Below, in pieces: positions 55,501-64,000 of a stretch of 64,000 nucleotides of DNA. The notes beneath the pieces are model-generated. The model made no database searches. It saw only the letters and a program-made list of their open reading frames with translations, and was not told where the DNA came from. The translations under genes were made by a program, and so were the position numbers. This DNA comes from Caenorhabditis remanei (taxonomy: Eukaryota; Nematoda; Chromadorea; Rhabditida; Rhabditidae): NCBI RefSeq assembly GCF_010183535.1, contig NC_071328.1, forward strand, positions 2,170,001 through 2,234,000. Direction: 5' to 3'. How positions within the stretch are numbered: the first letter of the stretch is position 1; each line of letters opens with the position of its first letter.

Positions 55501-58500
55501 AGGCGAGAAATCAGAGAAATTGGTCAGCACTGGGGTCAGGTGTTGACTACCGATGTTGAGTTGATGTTATGCTAGTTACATAGATCAAGTCTAGGACTAT
55601 ATTTTTGTAGTTGACAATTTTTCGATAGCTATTCAAGATTTTGAGATATAGAGGGTTCTAGTAAAGTAGTTTTTCAGGTTTCTTGAAGAAAGTCAAATAT
55701 TGAAGGAAAATTGTTGGAAAATCTAAGAGAATCTATAAAAAACTGAAAAATCCGGATTTTCAAACACTTTTTGTTGAAAAATTGGTCCGACTTTAACAGC
55801 GCACCACGGCCCTTGTTTTAATCCAATTGTTTTGCATTTATTCAAATTTTGTAGATCACACCTAGAACTTCATTTTTGCAGGTGACAATTTTTTGATAGC
55901 TATTCACGCTTTTCAGATATGGGCCTTTAAAGATTGCAGCCTGAAAGGAGAGAGGGAGAGAGGGGAAGGGGAGACGCAGAGAAGCGAGACGCCCTCCTCT
56001 TTTCGCACGCTCTCTCGCCACTTCTAACGGTTGACTTTGAACACTTATATCTCAAAAACGGGATTAGCTAGCAAAAAGCTGTCAACTGCAAAAGTGTAGA
56101 CCTAAGTTTGATCTACAAAACTAATATAAATTCAAAAAGATCGGTGCACAAAGAAGGCAGTGACGAAATGTCAAAGTCGACCGATTTTTCACTAAAATTT
56201 TTGAAAAAAATGGTTTTTAACAGATTTTTCTAAGATTTCGTTGGTTTCAAGTCAAAGTTGGGGTGGTTTTAGAAAAACAAGTTATTTTAAGTACGTCAGA
56301 TCTTGAAGTACAACATAAAATCTCTAAAATTTATCAGTTTGGTTTCCTAGGCCACCACGTTCTCGGCCACCACCCTAACATCCGCTCTTCCAGGAATGCA
56401 TGGGCGGTCTAGCCCATCTCCTCAACGCCTCAGTCATTCAATTTTCCAACTGGCCACTATCCGACGGCTACGTCACATCTTTAAATCTTCCAGCCTCGCC
56501 CGCTTCGGTACCCAAAACTGGTCAGTTTTCATGTTTTCTGAAATTTGAAATCTCAAGTATTTTTCCACTTTCAGGCACTCGTAACTCAAGTAACATGATG
56601 ACATTTTTGGAGAGATGCCAGAATGTTCTGTTCCACATTGCCATATTGGTGACACGTTTTGTTCAAATGAACACACTTGATGCAATGTTTGCCAAGAGAA
56701 ATTATCCATGGGTGAGAAAGTGGAAAATGAAGGAAAAAAACGAGAATAAGGATTCATGTAGCATAAATTAGTTTACATTCAAAGCTTTGCACTGGATCCA
56801 ATTTAATTATCACTCAAATAAATTTATATAGATTTTGTAGATCAAACCTAGATCTGAATTTTTTGTAGTTGACAACTTTTCGATAGCTCCGCCCACTTTT
56901 GAGTTATGCGCCTTTAAAGATTGCAGCCGTGCACTTTGTAGCTTACTATCTTTCAAGGCCCATATCTCAAAAGCGTGAAGAGCTATGAAAAAGTTGTCAT
57001 TTACAAAAATATAGTTCGATTTTTGATCTACAAGACAAACATTAAATATTAAAAAATGAACCAAAGATGAGAACGCGGCAGGCTTTCAAAGTGGGACAAT
57101 TTGTCAAAAAATCGCCAAAAAGCACAAAGTTTGAATACTAATTAAAGTATTCTCAATATGGCCTAGAAAACCGAACTAGTCTAACAGCTAACAGGGCAAA
57201 AAACAAAAAAATACAATTGCTCAACTTTGACAGCTTGCCACAGAGTGAGTTTTTACTCAACATTTTTTATTTTTTATTTTTCTTGTAGATCAAAAATAGG
57301 TCTACATTTTTGTAGTTGACAACTTTTCGATAACTCTTCACGCTTTTGAGATATGCATTTTTAAAGATGGCGGCTTGAGACGAGAGAGGGAGAGATACGA
57401 CTGCGGTGGCGGCGAGAGAGCGTGCAAAACGAGGGGGCGTCTCGCTTCTCTGCGTCTCCCTCTCTTGCCGCTCAAGCTGCGATCTTTAAAGGTGCATATC
57501 TCAAAAGCGTAAATAGCTATCAAAAAGTGGTAAACTACAAAGATCAAAAGGTTTGAATCACAAAGAGGGAAGTGACGGGGTGTCAAAGTTGACCGATTTT
57601 TACACAAAAATTGTTTGAAAATCCGGATTTTTAAACGTTTTTAAATGGATTCTTGAGGTTTTCTAAAAAATCTAATATTTTTTGACTTTCAGATCCAAGT
57701 AGAGCTCAACGAAGCCCAACGTCCAATATTTGCTAGTCGAGCCGAGATGATCTTCGAGCCGATTCGACCAATCAATAACAGAATCAAATTTTTCGGTGCG
57801 GCATCGACGATGTAAGTGTGCAATTGAGGTTTATTGCACATTTCCACATTTCAGGTCACCCGAAAACTACATCAGCTCCGCCCCTTTCCCGGCTACCGTA
57901 TCGTTCTCCGACGCCGTCATCCTTCAATCCAACACATCCAACATGTCGACAGAGTGTGCCACGTGTCACCAGTCTTCAAAAATTAGAAGACGTCAATGGC
58001 TATTCAACAAGCTACACGATCGTACTGTAGTTTATCAGCGTCAGGAGGAGATGAGATCGAAATATTTATCGATTGATTGGGATCGGGTTCACCGTGAGAA
58101 ATTTGTGTTGGTCACGTTTGGAAGTGTCGCCCAAGTCGATAAAATCCATTTTGATCTACTCAAATCCCTCCTGGAGACCTTCTCGAAACAACCAGGTCTA
58201 ATAATTTGGCAATCGAATTTATCGATTGACGAGATCAAATCAATCCATAATTTGACAGTACCCCCAAACGTGATGGTCAGCTCATGGGTGCCTATAAAAG
58301 AGCTCTTGGCTCATGACAACATTGAATTCTTGATTTGTCATGGAGGAATCAATACTGTAAATGAGCTCGCGTTATTTGGAGTCCCTGTTCTTGGAGTGCC
58401 TTTGCAGGGCGATCAGGCATCGAATTTGGCGAGAGTCGTGGATTTGGGAGCCGCTGAATTGATGACAATTATAGAGTTGAATGAGGGGAAGTTGGATGAA

Positions 58501-59787
58501 ATGATGGGAAAGATGAGGATGAATTTGGAGAGGTAAATGAGAAAAAAAAAACGATTTTGGACGTTTTAAGTGAAAAATTGACAAACTGTGAGATCCCGTG
58601 ACATAGTCCCCTTAGCAATCCAACTTGGTCACATTTATATTATTCTTGTAGATCAAATCTAGGGCTACATTTTTCTAGTTGACAACTTTTTGATAGCTCT
58701 GCACGCTTTCGAGATATAAGCGTTCAAAGATTGGGAGGCGAGAGAGCATGCGAAAAGAGGAGTGCGTCTCGCTTCTCTGCGTCTCTCTTCTTTTCTCCCT
58801 CGCGCTGCTCTGAAGCTACCATCTTTAAAGGCACATATCTCAAAAGCGTAAAGAGCAATCAAAAAGTTGTCAACTACAAAAATATAGCCCTATTTTTGAT
58901 CTACAAAAATATCAAAAATAAAAAAATTGGATAACAAGATGGATCGTGACGGGCTCTCAAATTTCACCAATTTTTCGATTAAATTTTTGGGAAACTACGG
59001 GTTTTTGTCGATTTCAGTCGATTTTTTTGTGGTTTATAAAAGGTTTATCGGCAAAACCGTAATTTTCAAAAAATTTTAACAAAAGTTGGTCAAATTTGAG
59101 AGCCCTTCATGGTCCATCTTGATATCTAATTGTTTTGCATTTATAATAGTTTTGTAGATCAAATCTAGTTCTACATTTTTGCAGTTGACAATTTTTCGAT
59201 AGCTGTTCATGCTTTCGAGATATAAGCGTTCAAAGATTGGGAGACGAGAGAGCATGCGAAAAGAGGAGCGCGTCTCGCTTCTCTGCGTCTCTCTCCCTCT
59301 CCTGGACCACCTAACTTCAAAGACGCATATCTCGAAAGCGTGAGGAGCTATAAGAAAATTATCAACTACGAAAATGTAAAACTAGTTTTGGTCTACAAAA
59401 CTGTTATAAATTCAAAAAAAAATCGAATCACAAAGTGGACAGTGACGGGATGCCAAAGTTAGGCGATTTTTGACAAAAATAATGGTTTTTAACAGATTTT
59501 TTTACTGAAATTTGACTAAAATCTCTGTTTTTGTGACCTAGATACCCTCTACTTCATTAATTTCCAGATACTGGTTGCGAAGCGAGAAGCTAGCCAAGAT
59601 GCTTGCACACCATCGTCAATTCCACACCGGTTATCAAAAGTTCTGGCTGAATTGGGTCGCCCGTCACGGGAAGCGGATAGAGACAAAGCGATTTGTCAGA
59701 TATCAATACTTGGGAGATGTCGACAATCGACTATGGATCACTATACTTGGTTCGATAGCGGTTTTGATCTACTTAGCATCTTTTTAG
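52540..59787 (+). CDS. UDP-glycosyltransferase (UGT), 9 exons, 584 aa
   Basis: Exons: 52540-52668, 54482-54614, 55097-55199, 55279-55387, 56394-56520, 56575-56711, 57693-57811, 57855-58532, 59568-59787; 585 codons in frame. An N-terminal hydrophobic signal peptide (IIVLIYLPYAALG) is followed by FPSTGCFSHDV with the likely catalytic His37. The C-terminal half carries the nucleotide-sugar signature: LVTFGSV, SSWVPIKELLAHDNIEFLICHGGINTVNELALFGVP (His near 448) and PLQGDQ (near 472). A final membrane anchor (WITILGSIAVLIYLASF) ends without a long basic tail. UGTs conjugate UDP-sugars to lipophilic compounds in the ER lumen. The stretch SNMSTECATCHQSSKIRRRQW, inserted before the C-terminal domain, has two Cys residues and is unusual. 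Which C. elegans ugt is orthologous I cannot say. Confidence 0.92.
52840..53810. repeat. Large imperfect palindrome in UGT intron 1
   Basis: Outer arms AAGGTTTCGTACGGTACAAAC..GGGGACTAGTTTTCCCAAAATTTGG and the complement ending at 53805. Inside are several TTCTAGGCCACNAAAG / GTGGCCTAGAAACCC units, so the arms are built from nested smaller foldbacks. Confidence 0.8.
54126..54390 (+). repeat. Main palindrome family, core forward
   Basis: UGT intron 1; core at 54250-54298. Confidence 0.8.
54625..54755 (+). repeat. tRNA-like element in UGT intron 2
   Basis: GGTTTGGCTCAGTGGATAGCG (A-box region) and GGGTTCGATCCC (B box) at tRNA-like distance, but with a long T-rich interval where the anticodon arm should be. 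Ends TTTATTACCCCACTGGG and ATCCCGATGGGGGTATAAA are roughly inverted, so it is a mobile tRNA-derived sequence rather than a gene. Confidence 0.6.
55850..56118 (+). repeat. Main palindrome family, core forward
   Basis: UGT intron 4; core at 55973-56018. Confidence 0.8.
56834..57032. repeat. Main palindrome family, copy without the core
   Basis: Both arms are present, but the centre is a short unrelated sequence (GCAGCCGTGCACTTTGTAGC). UGT intron 6. Confidence 0.75.
57286..57550 (-). repeat. Main palindrome family, core reversed
   Basis: UGT intron 6; core complement at 57412-57470; the right arm is truncated after TAAACTACAAAGATC. Confidence 0.75.
58645..58910 (-). repeat. Main palindrome family, core reversed
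   Basis: UGT intron 8; core complement at 58737-58790. Confidence 0.8.
59152..59400 (-). repeat. Main palindrome family, core reversed
   Basis: UGT intron 8, second copy in tandem with the preceding one; core complement at 59243-59300. Confidence 0.8.
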
Positions 59788-60259
59788 ATCCCCCCTTTAA
59801 ATTGTCACCCAATCACTTTCATATTTATGTCTTTTTTTCGTTTTTGTGTGATCTCGAAACGTGTTTATTCGAATTGCTTTATGATAGGGTTTTGTTTTGA
59901 AAAGTGAATGAAATTGACCAACTTTGACAGCTCATAAAACTGTTTTTTGATGCGCCACTGCCTCAAATGTATGTTCTCTGTGTAGATCAAAAATAGGGCT
60001 AAATTTTTATAGTTGACAACTTTTTGATAGCTCCACCCACTTTTGAGATATGCGCCTTTAAAGATTGCAACCTGAGAGAAGAGAGACACCCTCCTCGTTT
60101 CGTACGCTCTCTCGTTTTTAAAGGCGCATATCTCAAAAGCCTGCAGAGCTATCAAAAAGTTGTCAACTATAAAAATAAAGTTCTAAGTTTGATATTTTTA
60201 TTTATTTCGGCTTGAAAATTTTTTATTTCTCAATGAGGTAAAAAACACTTTTTAAAGTA

Positions 60260-61643
60260 CCAGATTAGGCTCCGCCCCTTTCGAATTACCTAAACGATCG
60301 ATTGAAGTTGAAAAATGAAAATTTTTCTTTCGAAAGATAGTATCAAAATCTCTTCAGAAATGAATTTCCAGCCTCATTTTGTGCATTTTACCAAATAAAT
60401 ACTTTTTTCTAGCTCGCCTGCATCATATAGAAAAAATCACTTTTTTGAAAAAATTGTCAATTTTTTCATGTTTTTTGGATTTTTCGGCTGGTCGAAGTAC
60501 TGTGGTCCGAAGTAAATTTATGATGGTAAGATACGTATTTGTGTTGGCTATCTGAAAATATAAAGACTTTCCCCAGATTCCACTGTCAAGGTGAGTTATG
60601 ATCAAAAAAGTGACGAAATTTGATGCATTTCGACGTACCCCCCTCTATGGTAAAAAATGGCTGGGTGACGAAAACTAAAAATATTTCTGATTTGAGTTAT
60701 TCAGAGTTAGAATAGTGCTTACACAACTTTTCAGACAATTCTAACCATGTTTCAGTGAGTTACAGACACCTCCTCCATTTTTTCGAATCAAAAAGTTTGA
60801 GCTCTCGTAACTTTCCAGATTCTGACTTAAAATCTTAGAAACTTCTGGAAAACAGTAGAATATACTTCAAAAACGCAAGTAAATAGTTAAAAGTTGATTA
60901 CAAAAAAGAATGCTGGCACTTCATGCCCTAGAATACCTCCCTATCGTAGACACATTAAGCTATCTTATATGATATGAAACGAAAGTTGAACAAAACGACA
61001 AAACTTGACATTTATTTATTCATTTGCGTTTTTGAAGTATATTCCACTGTTTTCCAAAAGTTTCTAAGATTTTAAGTCAGAATCTGGAAAGTTACGAGAG
61101 CTCAAACTTTTTGATTCGAAAAAATGGAGGAGGTGTCTGTAACTCACTGAAACATGGTTAGAATTGTCTGAAAAGTTGTGTAAGCACTATTCTAACTCTG
61201 AATAACTCAAATCAGAAATATTTTTAATTTTCGTCACCCAGTCATTTTTTACCATGGAGGGGGGGTACGTCGAAATGCATCAAATTTCGTCACTTTTTTG
61301 ATCATAACTCACCTTGACAGTGGAATCTGGGGAAAGTCTTTATATTTTCAGATAGCCAACACAAATACGTATCTTACCATCATAAATTTACTTCGGACCA
61401 CAGTACTTCGACCAGCCGAAAAATCCAAAAAACATGAAAAAATTGACAATTTTTTCAAAAAAGTGATTTTTTCTATATGATGCAGGCGAGCTAGAAAAAA
61501 GTATTTATTTGGTAAAATGCACAAAATGAGGCTGGAAATTCATTTCTGAAGAGATTTTGATACTATCTTTCGAAAGAAAAATTTTCTTTTTTCAACTTCA
61601 ATCGATCGTTTAGGTAGTTCAAAGGGGGCGGAGCCTAATCTGG
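60260..61643. mobile_element. 1.38-kb near-perfect palindromic element
   Basis: Termini CCAGATTAGGCTCCGCCC and its complement, flanked by TA on both sides (60258-60259 and 61644-61645). Arms of about 640 bp face each other across a loop of about 115 bp (60896-61010). The arms differ by only a few substitutions; a 60-codon open frame is identical in both arms (60423-60605 minus, 61298-61480 plus), showing at least 183 bp of perfect identity. That frame has no recognisable product. Likely a non-autonomous Tc1/mariner-type foldback element. Confidence 0.85.
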
Positions 61644-63100
61644 TATGGTATAAAAATCTTAGAATTCCTGGGGTAGTAACATATCAAAAAATCAGCTAAA
61701 ACGGAACCCTTTGGTTTATGTGTAACATGGCCTGGTGGCCTATGCTCGAGCCAGTCAGAGATTGTCTCTTAAATTGTTTGATTTTATTGGTTAATTCAAT
61801 TAGTTGTCTAGTTTTTCCTGAAGTTCTAAAAGGGGTTTTTTCTTTTCAGTGTTTGACGTCATCAGTCTGTAGTAACTTGAGTCTAAAAACCCAATTTCTA
61901 TATAATTTTGTAATTGACATTTTTATAGTACAATACTAATTCCGAGAAATAAAGTGTAGTCTAGCTTCTCTGCGTCTCCCTCTCTCGTCTTAAGCCACCA
62001 CCTTTAAAGGCGCATATCTCAAAAACCTGAGTAGCTTTCAAAAAGTTGTCAACTACAAAAGTGTAGCCCGATTTTTTATCTACAAAATGCTTTTAATTTC
62101 AAAACAATTGGATTATAACATGGACCGTGACGGAATGTCAAAGTTGACCTATTTTTTGACAAAAATTGTTTGGAAATCCTGTTTTTATCAGAACCAAGTA
62201 GAGCTAACGAGGGGTAACTTTTTATAACTTTTTCACGTTTTTAAGATATGCGCCTTTAAAGTTTACAGCTACGGTGGCGGCGAAAGAGCGTGCAAAACGA
62301 GGAGGGCGTCGCGCTTCTCTGCGTCTCCCCCTCATCTCCATCTCGTTGCTTCTAGGTTGCAATCTTTAAAGACGCATACCTCAAAAGCGTGAATAGCTAT
62401 CAAAAAGCTGACAAGTACAAAAATGTAGAGCTATTTTTGATCTACAAGAAATATATAAATTCAAAAAGATTGGATCATAACGTGGGCCGTGGCGGGGTTT
62501 CAAAACTGGCCAATTTTTGACAAAAATTGCATGGAAATTATGGTTTTTAATCGATTTTTATTAGATTTTGTGGGATTTTATTCACCGTTCCCTTTACATT
62601 AGAATTTATATTGGTTAAGCAGATCAAATCAAAATCTATATTTTCGTAGTTGATAACTTTTTGCTAACTTTGCAGGGTTCTGAGATATGCGCCTTTAAAA
62701 CTGACCGTTTCTTTTTCTTCCTCCCAATCTTTAAAGGTGCATATCTCAGGACCGTAAAGTCCTATCAAATAATTGTTAATTACAAAAATGTAGCCCTAAA
62801 TCTTATCTACCTAACCAATATACATTCATAATACTGTGTCTATACCAGCACCGTGACGGGCTCTCAAACTTGTAATTTTTCTTCTTGACTTCCCACTACA
62901 TTTTTGAATTTTAGTTTGTTTTTCAGTCTTCAAAACTGAAAACAAAAAAAAACCTTAAGACATAGTTCATATTTCTTCTTCCTCCCACACATCCCACCAC
63001 AACACATGTTCCTCATACCAACATATTTATAACACATCCCTATTCTCTGTTCGTGTCTTACTGTAGCTTTCATATCCTACTGTACCGTAGCCTTAAATTG

Positions 63101-63130
63101 GGTACACTGACAAAATATGGTCAGTGTACC
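63101..63130. promoter_or_regulatory. Perfect 11-bp inverted repeat upstream of pat-10
   Basis: GGTACACTGAC and GTCAGTGTACC separated by 8 nt; a third GTCAGTGTA half site follows at 63142-63150. It could be a protein-binding site or a small RNA hairpin; function unknown. Confidence 0.45.
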
Positions 63131-63617
63131 TTATTAATTTTGTCAGTGTAACATTTAGAAGCTATATTTGCTCAAAAACTGTATGTACTGTACTAAAAAT
63201 GTACTAAATTTTCCTACTGTACTATTGGTTACACTTCCTTCTCGATTATTTTTTTCTCCCCCCGTCAATTCCCTTTCTTCTGATCCTTGGTGTCGCTTCT
63301 CCTCATCTCCCTCTTCTCTCTTCCCAGAGCTGAGCTCCGAGAGCTCTTCTCAGAGAGCTCCTGCTCTTCTCTTCCTTCCAACAAAAATCATAGCCCCCAG
63401 ATCTTCTGCCCTGCGTCTCTCACCCGCTTTACACTATTTCCCTCTCTGAGGGGAAGAATCTGAGGGGAGAGGCACCGTGTAACAGTGTTGTAATATCGGA
63501 ATGTGTTTAGAAGAAGAGGGTGCCTTATGTTGTGAGCCCGCCCACCCCTCCGCCTACTCCATCCCGGAGCTCCTGAAGACAAGACACTCACAGAGCACCA
63601 ACACATACTCTGACAAC

Positions 63618-63894
63618 ATGGTGAGTAGCTTAGCTGTCTCTTCTTTTCCTTCAATTTGTATAATTTTCATTATGTTTTAGGCTGAGGACATCGAAGAGAT
63701 TCTTGCCGAGATCGACGGATCCCAAATTGAGGGTAAGCATTCTTTCTTCCTAAGTGTTTTACTGTACCCTAATAAGCTTAATTCCAGAATACCAAAAGTT
63801 CTTCGATGCATTCGACAGAGGAAAGCAAGGATACATCATGGCCACACAGATCGGTCAAATCATGCACGGAATGGAGCAGGATTTCGATGAGAAG
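63618..63894 (+). CDS. pat-10: Body-wall muscle troponin C, 5' part (three exons, cut by window edge)
   Basis: Exons 63618-63620 (ATG alone), 63681-63732, 63788-63894, with a donor at 63895; 54 codons before the window ends, in frame. The peptide AEDIEEILAEIDGSQIE followed by EYQKFFDAFDRGKQGYIMATQIGQIMHGM is the N-terminus and first EF-hand of nematode troponin C. The loop DRGKQGYIMATQ lacks several acidic ligands, as expected of the inactive first site in invertebrate troponin C. PAT-10 is the calcium sensor of body-wall thin filaments. The first intron separates the initiator codon from the rest. Downstream exons lie outside the window. Confidence 0.93.
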
Positions 63895-64000
63895 GTGAGT
63901 ATGAACGGGGGAATTCTAGGTCACCAGATAGGGAATTTTTGAGGTATAAGGGGGTTAAGCTTAAGCCTAAGTAACTGATCTACTAAGCTAAAGTGCCTAA

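Larger units (their letters stand above)
59788..63617. other. Region between UGT and pat-10
   Basis: No coding exon seen. It holds main-family copies (59981-60195 forward; 62235-62455 reversed; arms without core at 61950-62085 and 62612-62825), the 1.38-kb palindrome, and from about 62900 a single-copy-looking promoter region of pat-10. That promoter is rich in pyrimidine runs and GAGAGCTC motifs. No clear AATAAA follows the UGT stop closely; the nearest are at 60394 and 61950. Confidence 0.6.

Noticed and set aside
60423..61480. Two identical 60-codon open frames on opposite strands (60423-60605 and 61298-61480)
   Set aside because: They are the two arms of one palindrome, so identity is a consequence of the repeat. 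There is no start context, no homology and no further exon.
61718..61939. Possible small gene (73 codons) after the large palindrome
   Set aside because: Hydrophobic but low-complexity, with no partner exon, no clear upstream signal and no recognisable family; could be UGT 3' flanking sequence.

Overview
The window is nuclear DNA from a Caenorhabditis-type nematode. Introns have GT..AG ends with TTTTCAG-like acceptors. Several start codons sit 0 to 26 nt after an acceptor-like AG, as expected for spliced-leader trans-splicing. The recognisable genes (dyf-1, a mes-3 candidate, dom-3, pat-10) are ones I remember as neighbours on C. elegans chromosome I (clone F54C1). The long introns packed with repeats argue against C. 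elegans itself; the species cannot be fixed from sequence alone.

Layout: (1) 1109-2737, single-exon gene for a very acidic protein. (2) 4129-10794, eight-exon gene for a 549-aa coiled-coil protein with a possible myristoylation start; intron 1 carries an intact 1613-bp Tc1-family transposon. An inverted copy of exon 5 lies just past the gene. (3) 11981-16041, seven-exon gene for a Ser-rich coiled-coil protein of 565 aa. (4) 16773-23363, minus strand, 13-exon dyf-1 (IFT70/TTC30), with a textbook X-box 96 bp upstream of the ATG. (5) 23.4-29.6 kb, gene-poor. (6) 29597-40890, 14-exon gene for 758 aa, best read as mes-3. (7) 42357-46415, four-exon dom-3 (DXO/Rai1 family), whose ATG directly follows a trans-splice-type acceptor, suggesting an operon with the gene before it. 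(8) 48165-49829, three-exon gene for a four-pass membrane protein with a Lys/Ser-rich tail. (9) 52540-59787, nine-exon UDP-glycosyltransferase. (10) 63618 to the edge, first three exons of pat-10 (troponin C). Every multi-exon model was joined by hand and stays in frame across all junctions.

Much of the rest is foldback DNA. The main family, about 25 copies, has palindromic arms around an asymmetric core (GAGACGCAGAGAAGCGAGAC). Others are a hAT-like hairpin with 8-bp target duplications, hairpins flanked by TA, a 1.38-kb near-perfect palindrome, and palindromes made of two divergent tRNA-like heads. Nested insertions let some empty sites be read directly.

The genes do not form one pathway. 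dyf-1 serves ciliary transport, mes-3 (if correct) germline chromatin silencing, dom-3 removal of faulty RNA 5' ends, the UGT conjugation of small lipophilic molecules, and pat-10 muscle contraction. I found no CRISPR array, rRNA or convincing functional tRNA.
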